This document shows, piece after piece, positions 18,011 to 26,962 of a stretch of DNA of 64,000 nucleotides. Position 1 is the first letter of the stretch. Each line of letters begins with the position of its first letter. The DNA comes from CAVRQM01 sp963723455 (lineage in GTDB: Bacteria > Pseudomonadota > Alphaproteobacteria > Acetobacterales > Acetobacteraceae), in contig CAVRQM010000001.1 in the NCBI GenBank assembly GCA_963723455.1, positions 1 to 64,000 of the forward strand, written 5' to 3'. The notes beneath the pieces are model-generated. The model searched no databases, was not told where the DNA came from, and saw nothing but the letters and a program-made list of their open reading frames with translations. The translations under genes and the position numbers were made by a program.

Positions 18011-19119
18011 GCGCGCGACGCCCAGCCTCCCCGCGTCATGCTGGCAACCCTGCCGAGCATCCCCGGGCACAGCCGCGCAGCCGCCATGATCGCCGCCTGC
18101 AGCGCAGGCGCGTGGCCGCAACGGTATAGCATTGACGCGAGCCGGATAGGCCCCCGGATGTCAGACCGGGCGCGCGCGTGATAGTCGCGCGCCGTGCCGC
18201 CTGCCAGGAAGCATTCCGCGGCGAGGCTTGCGGTATGCAGGGCGATGGCGATGCCATCGCCGGCGAAGGACGGGATCACCCCCATCTGGTCGCCCAGCCG
18301 GAACACCCCGTCGCCATCATCGCCCGGCGGATGGACGAAGCCATACGGCACCCGCGCGATGGCCAGAGGCTTCGGCCACAGGCTCGCGCCGTACAACCGC
18401 CGGGCCAGAGGCGGGCTGTCGCGGCGCAGCCCGTCCAGCAGCCCCGCCCAGCCGCCTTCCGCCACCAGGCGCGACTGCGGCGTGACCAGGCACAGATTGG
18501 CGACGCCGCTCTCGACCAGTTGCAGCCCGGCATAGGTGTCGCGGAACAGCAGCAACTCCACCGCGCCGTCCAGCGCCCGGGTCTGCTCCGGCGACAGGCG
18601 CACATGCAGCTTGAAGCCGACCGTCGCGGCGGCCGGGTGGCGCAGCGACCGCCTTGCGCCGCGCAGGTCGTGCTTGCCGGTGGCCAGGAACAGCGCCTCG
18701 GCCGAGACCGCGCCCAGTCCGTCCACCTCCAGCCGGCGGCCGTCCGCCGCGCGCACGGAGCGCCCGCGCAGCACGGTCGCCCCGCTCGCCTCGGCCATGT
18801 CCAGCAATGCCGCATCAAGCCTGCGGCGCGAGATGCCGGCGCACGCGAACGGCAGCGCCGTCTCGACCGCGCGCTCGCCGCGCCACAGCCGCATCAGGGT
18901 GATCGGGCTGGCCCCGAGCGCCACCATGTCGATGCCGAGGGCGGCCAGTCGCGCCAGCCCGTCGCCGCCGACGAACTCGCCGCAGACCTTGTGCGACGGC
19001 CCGGATTCGCGCTCGATCACCGTCACCCGCCGTCCGGCGCGGGCCAGCAGGCAGGCGGCTGTCGCGCCGGCGGGGCCGCCGCCGGCGACGACGACGCTCA
19101 CTTCATCCGCGCCACGCAC
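18007..19119 (-). CDS. FAD-dependent oxidoreductase, geranylgeranyl-reductase-like
   Basis: 370 residues. The Rossmann FAD-binding motif VVVAGGGPAGATAACLLARA is at the start, followed by VIERESGPSHKVCGEFVGGD, the KxCGE block seen in geranylgeranyl-reductase/FixC-type flavoproteins and in tailoring oxidoreductases of polyketide clusters. The FAD-ribityl motif appears as VFRLGDQMGVIPSFAGDGIA. It probably oxidises or reduces a lipid- or polyketide-like substrate. The first 22 bases overlap the methyltransferase 3' end, and the stop overlaps the adaptor start, so it sits inside a tightly coupled operon. Substrate unknown. Confidence 0.82.
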   Translation of the reverse strand: MRGADEVSVVVAGGGPAGATAACLLARAGRRVTVIERESGPSHKVCGEFVGGDGLARLAALGIDMVALGASPITLMRLWRGERAVETALPFACAGISRRRLDAALLDMAEASGATVLRGRSVRAADGRRLEVDGLGAVSAEALFLATGKHDLRGARRSLRHPAAATVGFKLHVRLSPEQTRALDGAVELLLFRDTYAGLQLVESGVANLCLVTPQSRLVAEGGWAGLLDGLRRDSPPLARRLYGASLWPKPLAIARVPYGFVHPPGDDGDGVFRLGDQMGVIPSFAGDGIAIALHTASLAAECFLAGGTARDYHARARSDIRGPIRLASMLYRCGHAPALQAAIMAAARLCPGMLGRVASMTRGGWASRA

Positions 19120-19790
19120 AGGCGAAACGGGGTTTTCCAGGTGATCCGCGCCGAAATGCCTGCCTCCGCCAGATAGCGCTCCCAGTCCTCGCGGCGGAAG
19201 CCGCGCGCGATCGACACCGCGCCGTCATGGCGCACGAACCGGTGCCAGCCGCTGACCCCGGCCAGGGCGCGGAACCCGTAATACGCGACGGCATGGCGGT
19301 GCAGGTCATTGACGAACCAGCCGCGTCGCGCCACCGCCTCCATCCAGCGCAGGAACTCCACCACGCGGTCGTCCGGCAGATGGTGGGTGAACAGCGAGCT
19401 GATCACGAAGTCGGGCGGGTCGGTCGGGGCGTAGGCGAACACGTCGCTGGTATGGAACGCGATGTCCGTGTCCGGCGGCGTCGCCGCGCGGGCCGCCAGT
19501 TCGCTCGACGGGTCGAGATCGACGCCGGACAGGATCGCCGTCTTGCCGTTCCACGCCGCCCATCTGGCGACGGCGCGCAGCATGTCGCCGTGCCCGAAGC
19601 CGACATCCAGCAGCGAGAACCGCGGCGCGCCGCCGACGGCGCGGGCCAGCCACGCCAAGGTCGGCCGATGCGTCAGCGTCAGCCGGTTGACCATTTCCAG
19701 ATCGCCGAGGCAGCGGGCGAAATCCTCCGGCGGCACCGCTTCGGTGTCCATCAGTTCGGTTTCGCTGGTGCGCTGGTCGAACCGCCTCAT
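19098..19790 (-). CDS. SAM-dependent methyltransferase
   Basis: 230 residues from ATG 19790, chosen for the GAGGAG ribosome site five bases upstream. Class I fold: motif I is FSLLDVGFGHGDMLRAVARW, the acidic end of strand 2 is ILSGVDLDPSSEL, motif II region is IAFHTSDVFAYAPTDPPDFV and motif III-like is SLFTHHLPDDRVVEFLRWM. The end contains GFRREDWERYLAEAGISARI, as in small-molecule O- or C-methyltransferases. It follows fabF by 52 bp and overlaps the oxidoreductase. Homologues of this pair often flank type III polyketide synthases, but none is present here. Confidence 0.82.
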   Translation of the reverse strand: MRRFDQRTSETELMDTEAVPPEDFARCLGDLEMVNRLTLTHRPTLAWLARAVGGAPRFSLLDVGFGHGDMLRAVARWAAWNGKTAILSGVDLDPSSELAARAATPPDTDIAFHTSDVFAYAPTDPPDFVISSLFTHHLPDDRVVEFLRWMEAVARRGWFVNDLHRHAVAYYGFRALAGVSGWHRFVRHDGAVSIARGFRREDWERYLAEAGISARITWKTPFRLCVARMK

Positions 19791-19842
19791 CGGCTCCTCG
19801 CATGGCCCGTGCGGACGCGCCGGGCGAGGGACATCAGATTGG

Positions 19843-21120
19843 TCAGGCGGCTCGCTTGAACAGGATGCTCGCGTTGGTGCCGCCGAACCCGAAGCTGTTG
19901 GACAGCGCCACATCGACGCGCCGCCGCTGGGCGGTGTGCGCCACGCGGTCGATCACCGTCGCGCGGCTCGGCTGATCCAGGTTCAGCGTCGGCGGCACCA
20001 CGCCGTCACGGATCGCCAGGATCGAGAAGATTGCCTCGATCGCTCCCGCCGCGCCCAGCAGGTGTCCGGTGGCGCTCTTGGTGGACGACATTGCCAACCC
20101 GTTCGCCGCGTCGCCGAACAGGCGTTCGACCGCCTCCAGCTCGAGGTCGTCGCCCAGCTGCGTCGAGGTGCCGTGCGCGTTGACATACTGGATGTCGCCG
20201 ACCGAGACGCCGCCATTGCGCAGCGCCGCCTTCATCGCGCGGAACGCGCCGTCATGGCCCTCGGCCGGGGCGGTGATGTGGTGCGCGTCGCCGGACATGC
20301 CGTAGCCGCCGATCTCGGCGTAGATCGTCGCCCCGCGCGCGTGGGCGTGGTCCCACTCCTCCAGCACCAGCACGCCGGCGCCCTCGCCCATCACAAAGCC
20401 GTCCCGCTCGACATCCCACGGGCGCGAGGCGCGCTCGGGCGTGCCGTTGAAGTTGGTGGACAGCGCGCGGCTGGCGCAGAACCCGGCGATGCCCAGCGGA
20501 TTGACCGCCGATTCTGCGCCGCCGGCCACCATCACCTCGGCATCACCGAACGCGATCAGCCGCGCCGCATCGCCGATGGCGTGCACCCCGGTGGCGCAGG
20601 CGGTGACGACCGAATGGTTCGGCCCTTTGAAGCCGTATTTGATCGAGACCTGGCCGCTGGCCAGGTTGATCAGCGCCGATGGGATGAAGAACGGCGACAG
20701 CCGCCGGCTCTTGCCCTCGTGGACCTGGATCGAGGCCTCGTAGATCGTCTCCATGCCGCCGATGCCGCTGCCGATCATCACGCCGGTGGCGCAGCGGTCG
20801 TCCTCGGTCGCCGGCACCCAGCCGCTATCCTCCACCGCCTCGCCCGCGGCGGCCATCGCGAACTGGATGAAGCGGTCCATCTTCTTGTGATCCTTGGGCG
20901 GGATCCATTCGGCCAGATCGAGCTTGCCCTCGGCGCGCGGACCGCGCGGCACCTGGCCGGCGATCTTGGCCGGCAGGTCGGTCACGTCGAACGACTGGAT
21001 CGCGCCGATCCCGCTCTCGCTGTCGATCAGCCGCCGCCAGACATGGGGGACGCCCAGGCCGAGCGGGCAGACGATGCCCATGCCGGTGACGGCGACCCGG
21101 CGCAGCCCGCTGACTGTCAT
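19843..21120 (-). CDS. fabF: Beta-ketoacyl-ACP synthase II
   Basis: 425 residues from ATG 21120 (MTVSGLRRVAVTGMGIVCPL), with GGAG eight bases upstream. Condensing enzyme that elongates acyl-ACP with malonyl-ACP. The nucleophile is Cys175 in VVTACATGVHAIGD; the two catalytic His residues lie in YVNAHGTSTQLGD and STKSATGHLLGAAGA; the end is SFGFGGTNASILFK. Normal FabF length and no loop losses. acpP is 25 bp upstream on the same strand. In many alphaproteobacteria mltG follows fabF; here a methyltransferase, an oxidoreductase and an RND system follow instead. Confidence 0.95.
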   Translation of the reverse strand: MTVSGLRRVAVTGMGIVCPLGLGVPHVWRRLIDSESGIGAIQSFDVTDLPAKIAGQVPRGPRAEGKLDLAEWIPPKDHKKMDRFIQFAMAAAGEAVEDSGWVPATEDDRCATGVMIGSGIGGMETIYEASIQVHEGKSRRLSPFFIPSALINLASGQVSIKYGFKGPNHSVVTACATGVHAIGDAARLIAFGDAEVMVAGGAESAVNPLGIAGFCASRALSTNFNGTPERASRPWDVERDGFVMGEGAGVLVLEEWDHAHARGATIYAEIGGYGMSGDAHHITAPAEGHDGAFRAMKAALRNGGVSVGDIQYVNAHGTSTQLGDDLELEAVERLFGDAANGLAMSSTKSATGHLLGAAGAIEAIFSILAIRDGVVPPTLNLDQPSRATVIDRVAHTAQRRRVDVALSNSFGFGGTNASILFKRAA

Positions 21121-21145
21121 GCTGATGGCTCCACGCACGCGCCGC

Positions 21146-21385
21146 TCAGGCCGCCTTCTGCTTTTCGATGTAGTCGATCGCGTCCTTGACGCTGCTGATC
21201 TTCTCGGCCGCGTCCTCGGGGATCTCCACGCCGAACGCTTCCTCGAATGCCATCACCAATTCGACCGTATCGAGGCTGTCCGCGCCCAGATCGTCGATGA
21301 ACGAGGCGTCCGGCGTGACCTTGCTCTCCTCGACGCCGAGATGCTCGACCACGATCTTTTTTACCTTGTCGGCGACTTCGCTCAT
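21146..21385 (-). CDS. acpP: Acyl carrier protein
   Basis: 79-residue, acidic, helical carrier protein. Ser37 in DDLGADSLDTVEL is the 4'-phosphopantetheine site. Start at ATG 21385 gives the canonical MSEVADKVKKIVVEHLGVEE; an in-frame upstream extension lacks a ribosome site and is not typical. It carries the growing acyl chain for FabD, FabG and FabF. A terminator-like hairpin lies 35-80 bp upstream, between fabG and acpP, so acpP-fabF probably has its own promoter in the roughly 125-bp gap. Confidence 0.95.
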   Translation of the reverse strand: MSEVADKVKKIVVEHLGVEESKVTPDASFIDDLGADSLDTVELVMAFEEAFGVEIPEDAAEKISSVKDAIDYIEKQKAA

Positions 21386-21419
21386 CGCTGCCTGTGCTCC
21401 TGCATGCCGGTGTTTGTTC

Positions 21420-21465
21420 AAAAAAGATGAGCGCCGCGCGGGTCCGGTCGCATCCGCGCGGCGCT
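21420..21465 (-). terminator. Rho-independent terminator after fabG
   Basis: A perfect 11-bp inverted repeat (AGCGCCGCGCG at 21430-21440 and its complement at 21455-21465, 14-base loop) is followed, in the minus direction, by CATC and then six T residues (the A run at 21420-21425). It lies between fabG and acpP in the minus-strand gene string. The T run is on the correct side only for minus-strand transcription. Confidence 0.75.
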
Positions 21466-21509
21466 TAGCATGATTCTGTCACACGCGCCTAGCAGGCGCG
21501 CCGGCCCGC

Positions 21510-22247
21510 TCACCGCATCGCCATGCCGCCATTCACGTGCAGGGTGGCGCCGGTGACCCAGGCGGCCTCATCGCTCGCCAGATAGGCGACCGCGGCGGCC
21601 ACGTCCTCCGGCCTTCCCATGCGGCCCAGGGGAATGGCGCCCAGCAGCCGCTCGCGCTGCGCCGGCGGCAGCCCCTCGGTCATGGCGGTGTCGATATAGC
21701 CGGGGGCGACCACGTTGACGGTGATGCCGCGGCTGCCGACCTCCTGCGCCAGCGCCTTGGTCATGCCCACCAGCCCGGCCTTTGCCGCGGCGTAGTTGGC
21801 CTGGCCGGCGTTGCCGGTGCTGCCGACGACCGAGCCGATATTGACGATCCGCCCGGCACGGCGCTTCAGCATGCCGCGCAGCGCCGCGCGCGCCAGGCGG
21901 AATGGCGCGGCGAGGTCCACGTCGAGCACAGCCGCGAAATCCTCGTCCTTCATGCGCAGCGCCAGCCCGTCCCGGGTCAGGCCGGCATTGTTGACGAGGA
22001 TCGTCAGCGGGCCGGCGGCGGCTTCCGCGGCGGCCAGCAGCGGCTCGGCGGCGGCGGGATCGCGCAGCTCGGCCGGGCACACATGGGCGCGACTGCCCAG
22101 CTCGGCGGCGAGTGCGTCCAGCGCCTCGCGCCGCGTGCCGGACAGCGTCACCGCCGCGCCCTGGGCGTAAAGCGCGCGGGCGATCGCCGCGCCGATGCCG
22201 CCCGATGCGCCGGTGACCAGCGCCGTCTTGCCGTCGAGGGAGAACAT
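21510..22247 (-). CDS. fabG: 3-oxoacyl-ACP reductase
   Basis: 245-residue short-chain dehydrogenase that reduces 3-oxoacyl-ACP with NADPH. Cofactor motif TALVTGASGGIGAAIARALY; NNAGLTRDGLALRMKDEDF is the FabG-type NNAG plus substrate loop; the catalytic Ser-Tyr-Lys set is in NIGSVVGSTGNAGQANYAAA, continuing to AKAGLVGMTKA; it ends GATLHVNGGMAMR. ATG 22247 is preferred over the adjacent GTG 22250. fabD lies about 20 bp upstream on the same strand, and a terminator follows the gene. Confidence 0.94.
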   Translation of the reverse strand: MFSLDGKTALVTGASGGIGAAIARALYAQGAAVTLSGTRREALDALAAELGSRAHVCPAELRDPAAAEPLLAAAEAAAGPLTILVNNAGLTRDGLALRMKDEDFAAVLDVDLAAPFRLARAALRGMLKRRAGRIVNIGSVVGSTGNAGQANYAAAKAGLVGMTKALAQEVGSRGITVNVVAPGYIDTAMTEGLPPAQRERLLGAIPLGRMGRPEDVAAAVAYLASDEAAWVTGATLHVNGGMAMR

Positions 22248-22266
22248 CACCGCCGCCCCGCCGCCA

Positions 22267-23226
22267 TCACGACCTCGCCGTCAGGAACGCCTCGATATCG
22301 GCGGGTGTGCCGATCGACACGGCGGCCGCGTCCGGGGCGATGCGGCGCACCAGGCCGGCCAGCACCTTGCCGGCGCCGATCTCGGCGAAGCTGTCCACGC
22401 CCAGCGCCAGCATGGTTTGCACGCTCTCGCGCCAGCGCACCGTGGCGGTGACCTGCTGGACCAGCAGGCGGCTGATCTCGGCCGGCTCGGTCGCCTTCTC
22501 GGCGGTGACGTTGGCCACCACCGGGAGCGCCGGGGCCGACGGCGGCGACGCCTCCAGGGCGCGCGCCATCGCGTCGGCGGCCGGCCGCATCAGGGCGCAG
22601 TGGAACGGCGCGGAGACCGGCAGCAGCATGGCCCGCTTGACCCCGCGCGCGCGGGCGATCTCGATCGCACGCTCGACCGCCGCGCGGTGGCCAGAGATCA
22701 CCACCTGCCCGCCGCCATTGTCGTTGGCCGGTTCGACGATCTCGCGCCCGCCCTCCGGCGACGGCGCGGCCTCGGCGCAAATGTCGGCGGCCAGGTCCAG
22801 TTCGGCCCCCAGCAGGGCGGCCATCGCGCCCTGCCCGGCCGGCACCGCCGCCTGCATCGCCTCGCCGCGCAGCCGCAGCAGGCGCGCGGCCTGCGGGATG
22901 GAGAACGCCCCGGACGCGGCCAGGGCGCTGTATTCGCCCAGCGAGTGCCCGGCCATCACCACCGCCCGATCCGCGGCGCGGAACCCGCCCTCGTGCTCCA
23001 GCACGCGCACCACGGCCAGGGAGTGCGCCAGCAGCGCCGGCTGGGTGTTCTCGGTCAGTTGCAACGTCTCGGCCGGCCCCTCGAACATCAGCTTGGACAG
23101 CTTCTGGCTCAGGGTGTCGTCGATCTCCTGGAACACCTCGCGCGCGGCGGCGAAGGCGGCGGCGAGGTCACGGCCCATGCCGACGGCCTGGCTGCCCTGG
23201 CCGGGAAAGATGAAGGCGAGCGGCAT
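22267..23226 (-). CDS. fabD: Malonyl-CoA:ACP transacylase
   Basis: 319 residues. It begins LAFIFPGQGSQAVGMGRDLA, the standard FabD opening, with the nucleophile Ser in VMAGHSLGEYSALAASG and the catalytic His region in LLPVSAPFHCALMRPAADAM. It transfers malonyl from CoA to ACP. First gene of the minus-strand fatty-acid string and divergent from the hybrid sensor kinase across about 130 bp. Confidence 0.95.
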   Translation of the reverse strand: MPLAFIFPGQGSQAVGMGRDLAAAFAAAREVFQEIDDTLSQKLSKLMFEGPAETLQLTENTQPALLAHSLAVVRVLEHEGGFRAADRAVVMAGHSLGEYSALAASGAFSIPQAARLLRLRGEAMQAAVPAGQGAMAALLGAELDLAADICAEAAPSPEGGREIVEPANDNGGGQVVISGHRAAVERAIEIARARGVKRAMLLPVSAPFHCALMRPAADAMARALEASPPSAPALPVVANVTAEKATEPAEISRLLVQQVTATVRWRESVQTMLALGVDSFAEIGAGKVLAGLVRRIAPDAAAVSIGTPADIEAFLTARS

Positions 23227-23357
23227 GCGTTGGCCCCGGAAGCGATGCGGCGGGGCCTATGGTCCGGGACCGTGCCGGTGTCAACCGAGCCGCTGATTGT
23301 GCTGCCGTCGATCGCCCGCATATCGTGGGGCTGTTCGATAGACAGGCGGAGATGCGG

Positions 23358-26300
23358 ATGGCCCCGGATTGCTCCGGCCCGGCCCCGGCGGGCGGCTTCC
23401 TGGACGGCGGCGGCGAGATGGGGGCGCTGATGCGCGCCCATGACTGGACCGCCTCGCCCCTGGGGCCGCCTGAAGCGTGGCCGGACGCGCTGAAGCTGTC
23501 GGTCAGCATCTGCCTGCGTTCGCGCTTCCCGATCCTGCTGTGGTGGGGCGCCGACTGCCTCATGCTGTACAATGACGCCTATCGCCCGATCCTCGGCAGC
23601 ACCAAGCATCCCGCGGCCCTGGGCCGGCCGGGCGTGGAGACCTTCCCGGAGATCTGGACCATCATCGAGCCGCCGCTGCGCGGCGTTCTGGCGCGCGGCG
23701 AGGCGAGCTGGGCCGAGGACCAGCTGCTTGAGCTGCATCGGTCGGGCTACGCCGAGGAAGCCTATTTCACATATTCCTACAGCCCGATCCGGCAGCTCGA
23801 TGGCAGCATGGGGGGCGTCTTCACCGCCGTCACCGAGACCACCGAGCGAGTATTGGGCGAGCGGCGGCTGCGCACGCTGCGCGAACTGGCCGAGCGCTGC
23901 GCCGGCGCCAAGACCGTCGAAGCCGCCTGCGCGGCGTTCGCCGCCGTGCTGGACAGCGGCAACCCCGACCTGCCGTTCGCCCTGCTGTACCTGCCCGCCG
24001 AGACGCCCGGCGCGGTGCGCCTGCTCGCTGCGCCGGGGCTGTCGGCCGGAGTCGGGACGGGCGAGGATCCCTGGCGGGCGGCCGCGGTGTTGCGTGACGG
24101 CCAAGCGGCGCTGGTCGAGCGGGCGCCAGTTGCCGGCGGGCATCGCGGTGACGGCGCCGGCTGGCCCGCGGATGCGGCCCTGGCGCTGCCGGTCGCCGGC
24201 GCCGGGCAGACCTCCGAGGTGGCGGCGGTGCTGGTGGCCGGCATAAACCCCCGCCGCAAGCTGGACGACGCCTATCGCGGCTTCCTGGAATTGGTGGCCG
24301 GCCAGCTGGCGACCGCCCTGGCCAGCGCTCGCGCGCACGAGCAGGAGCGGCAACGCGCCGAGGCGTTGGCCGAAATCGATCGCGCCAAGACGGCGTTTTT
24401 CGCCAATGTCAGCCACGAGTTCCGCACGCCTCTGACGCTGCTGCTGGGGCCGATCGAGGACGCGATGGCCGATCCCGCGCTCCCGGTGCGCCAGCGCGAG
24501 CGCCTGGACATGGCCATGCGCAACGCGCTGCGCCTGCAACGGCTGGTCAACTCGCTCCTGCAGTTCTCCCGTATAGAGGCGGGACGCAGCCGCGTCCGCT
24601 TCGAGCCGATCGATCTGGCCACGACGACAGCGGAGCTGGCCAGCACCTTCCGCTCGGCCATCGAGCGGGGCGGCCTGACGCTGCGCGTCGATTGCCCGAG
24701 CCTGGGCCGGCCGGTCCATGTCGATCGCGACATGTGGGAGCAGATCGTCCTCAATCTTCTGTCCAACGCCTTCAAGTTCACCTTTTCAGGAGTGATCGAG
24801 GTCGCGCTGCGCGCGCGCGGCGAGATGGCCGAATTGACCGTCCGCGATACCGGCTGCGGCATTTCCGAGAGCGAACTGCCGCACCTGTTCGACCGCTTCC
24901 ACCGCGTCGAGGGCGCGGTCGGGCGCACCCATGAAGGCAGCGGCATCGGTCTGGCCGTGGTTCAGGAACTGGCCAAACTGCACGGCGGCGCGGTGCGGGC
25001 CGAGAGCAGCCCGGGGCGCGGCAGCGCCTTCACCGTCGCGGTGCCGCTCGGCGTCGCGCATATCGGGCCGGACCAGCTGCGATCTGATCGCGCCGCGTCG
25101 TCGCTGGTCGGCGCCGGCGCGCCGGCCGGCCCCTTCGTGGAGGAGGCGCTCCGCTGGCTGCCGGACGAGGCCGCGGGCGACCCCGCGCCGGCGGACAGGC
25201 CGCCCGGTGCGGCGGAGCGCTCGGCCCTGATCCTGGTGGTGGACGACAACTCCGACATGCGCGGCTACCTGCGCCGGCTGCTGTCGCCGCACTACCGCGT
25301 GCGCGTCGCGGCGGACGGCGCGGCCGCGATGACGGCGATTCGCGCCGAGCAGCCAGATCTGGTGCTGAGCGACGTGATGATGCCGCGCCTGGACGGCTTC
25401 GGGCTGCTGCACACGCTGCGCTCCGACCCCGCGCTGCAGGCGATCCCGGTGATCCTGCTGTCGGCCCGGGCCGGCGACGAGGCCTCGGTCGAGGGGTTGC
25501 AGGCCGGCGCGGACGATTACCTGACAAAGCCCTTCGCCGCGCGCGAACTGCTGGCGCGCGTCGCCTCGAACCTGGGTCTGGCGCAGGCGCGGCTGCGGGC
25601 GATCGAACAGCAGGCCGAGCACCTGACCGCCTTGCAGCGGCTGAATGAGACGCTGGAGGCGCGGGTGCGCGGCGAGGTGGCGGCGCGCGAGGCGGCACAG
25701 GCGCAACTGGCGCAGGCGCAGCGGATCGAGGCGCTCGGGCAGCTCGCCGGCGGGATCGCGCACGACTTCAACAACGTGCTGCAGGCAGTCACCGGCGGCC
25801 TGAGCCTGATCGGCCGGCGCGCCGACCACCCGGACACGGTGCGACAGCTGGCGCAGATGGCGACCGACGCCGCCGCGCGCGGCTCGGCGATCACCGGGCG
25901 GCTGCTGGCCTTTGCCCGGCAGGGGGAGTTGCGCGCGCAGCCGGTGGACTGCGCGGCGCTGCTGCACGGACTGCACGAGATGCTGGCGCACACGCTAGGC
26001 GGGAGCATCACGGTACGCCTGGACCTGCCGCCGGCCGGCCTGGAGACCGGCCAGGCCGGGCCTTGCCTGCTGGCGGATCGCGGGCAGCTTGAGACGGTGC
26101 TGGTCAACCTGGCGATCAACGCGCGCGACGCCATGCCGGACGGCGGCACGCTGACCTTTGCGGCGCATGACGAGACGGTGCCGACAGCGGCAGGCCATAG
26201 GGCGGGGCTGGCGGCCGGCGACTATGTGCGGGTGAGCGCTGCGGATGACGGCACCGGCATGGACGCGGCCACGCTGGCGCGCGCCGCCGAGCCGTTCTTC

Positions 26301-26900
26301 ACGACCAAGCCGATCGGCAAGGGCACCGGCCTCGGCCTGGCGATGGCGCGCGGCTTCGCCCAGCAATCAGGCGGCGGGTTCGCGATCGACAGCGCGCCAG
26401 GCCAGGGTACGACCGTCATGCTGTGGCTGCCGCGCGCCGATCCGGCCAGCATCGAGACAGGGCTGGTCGAGCCTCTGACGGCGGCTCCCAGCCCGCCGGT
26501 GGCCGCGCATGTGCTGGTGGTGGATGACGACCGACTGGTGCGAGAGACGCTGGCCGGTCAGCTTGAAAGCCACGGCTACCGCGTGACCCAGGCGTCCGAT
26601 GGCCTGAGCGCGCTGTCGCGGCTGGACGCGGGCGACGCGTTCGACCTGCTGGTGACGGATTATGCCATGCCGGGAATGAACGGCTTGACGCTGATCCGCG
26701 AGGCGAGGCAGCGCCGCCCGGCTCTGCCTGCCTGCCTGCTGACCGGCTATGCCGATTCCGCGGTCGGCCTCGGCGCAGCGGAGCTTGCGGCCGAGCGCAC
26801 GCTGCTGCTGCGCAAGCCGACCTCCGGCGAGGATCTGCTGGGCCGCGCGGCGCGGCTGGTGGGGGGTGAATTGCCGGTAACGTTGCTCCGCGCCTCGTGA
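23358..26900 (+). CDS. Hybrid sensor kinase with two kinase cores and two receivers
   Basis: 1180 residues from ATG 23358 (GGAG six bases upstream; the frame is open to 23259). Order: a PAS-type sensor of the HDWTASPLGPPEAWPDALK class (to about residue 175), a GAF-like domain (about 190-320), kinase core 1 with the H-box VSHEFRTPLTLLLG (His near 352), NLLSNAFKF and SGIGLAVVQELAKLHGG, receiver 1 (LILVVDDNSDMRGYLRR, Asp near 671 in VLSDVMMPRLDG), a coiled linker, kinase core 2 with GGIAHDFNNVLQAVTGG (His near 801) and GTGLGLAMARGFAQQSGG, and receiver 2 (VLVVDDDRLVRE, Asp near 1100 in VTDYAMPGMNG). No membrane segment, so it senses in the cytoplasm. There is no output domain and no response regulator next door. 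Confidence 0.9.
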   Translation: MAPDCSGPAPAGGFLDGGGEMGALMRAHDWTASPLGPPEAWPDALKLSVSICLRSRFPILLWWGADCLMLYNDAYRPILGSTKHPAALGRPGVETFPEIWTIIEPPLRGVLARGEASWAEDQLLELHRSGYAEEAYFTYSYSPIRQLDGSMGGVFTAVTETTERVLGERRLRTLRELAERCAGAKTVEAACAAFAAVLDSGNPDLPFALLYLPAETPGAVRLLAAPGLSAGVGTGEDPWRAAAVLRDGQAALVERAPVAGGHRGDGAGWPADAALALPVAGAGQTSEVAAVLVAGINPRRKLDDAYRGFLELVAGQLATALASARAHEQERQRAEALAEIDRAKTAFFANVSHEFRTPLTLLLGPIEDAMADPALPVRQRERLDMAMRNALRLQRLVNSLLQFSRIEAGRSRVRFEPIDLATTTAELASTFRSAIERGGLTLRVDCPSLGRPVHVDRDMWEQIVLNLLSNAFKFTFSGVIEVALRARGEMAELTVRDTGCGISESELPHLFDRFHRVEGAVGRTHEGSGIGLAVVQELAKLHGGAVRAESSPGRGSAFTVAVPLGVAHIGPDQLRSDRAASSLVGAGAPAGPFVEEALRWLPDEAAGDPAPADRPPGAAERSALILVVDDNSDMRGYLRRLLSPHYRVRVAADGAAAMTAIRAEQPDLVLSDVMMPRLDGFGLLHTLRSDPALQAIPVILLSARAGDEASVEGLQAGADDYLTKPFAARELLARVASNLGLAQARLRAIEQQAEHLTALQRLNETLEARVRGEVAAREAAQAQLAQAQRIEALGQLAGGIAHDFNNVLQAVTGGLSLIGRRADHPDTVRQLAQMATDAAARGSAITGRLLAFARQGELRAQPVDCAALLHGLHEMLAHTLGGSITVRLDLPPAGLETGQAGPCLLADRGQLETVLVNLAINARDAMPDGGTLTFAAHDETVPTAAGHRAGLAAGDYVRVSAADDGTGMDAATLARAAEPFFTTKPIGKGTGLGLAMARGFAQQSGGGFAIDSAPGQGTTVMLWLPRADPASIETGLVEPLTAAPSPPVAAHVLVVDDDRLVRETLAGQLESHGYRVTQASDGLSALSRLDAGDAFDLLVTDYAMPGMNGLTLIREARQRRPALPACLLTGYADSAVGLGAAELAAERTLLLRKPTSGEDLLGRAARLVGGELPVTLLRAS

Positions 26901-26962
26901 CTGGCCGTCGCGGCGCTGCCATGTTGCGATGCGGAACTCGGGCGCATCCCTCCGGACGACTT

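Noticed and set aside
24786..25991. Minus-strand open frame of 401 codons in the hybrid kinase
   Set aside because: Shadow frame of the kinase gene; composition is typical of reverse-complement G+C-rich coding DNA.
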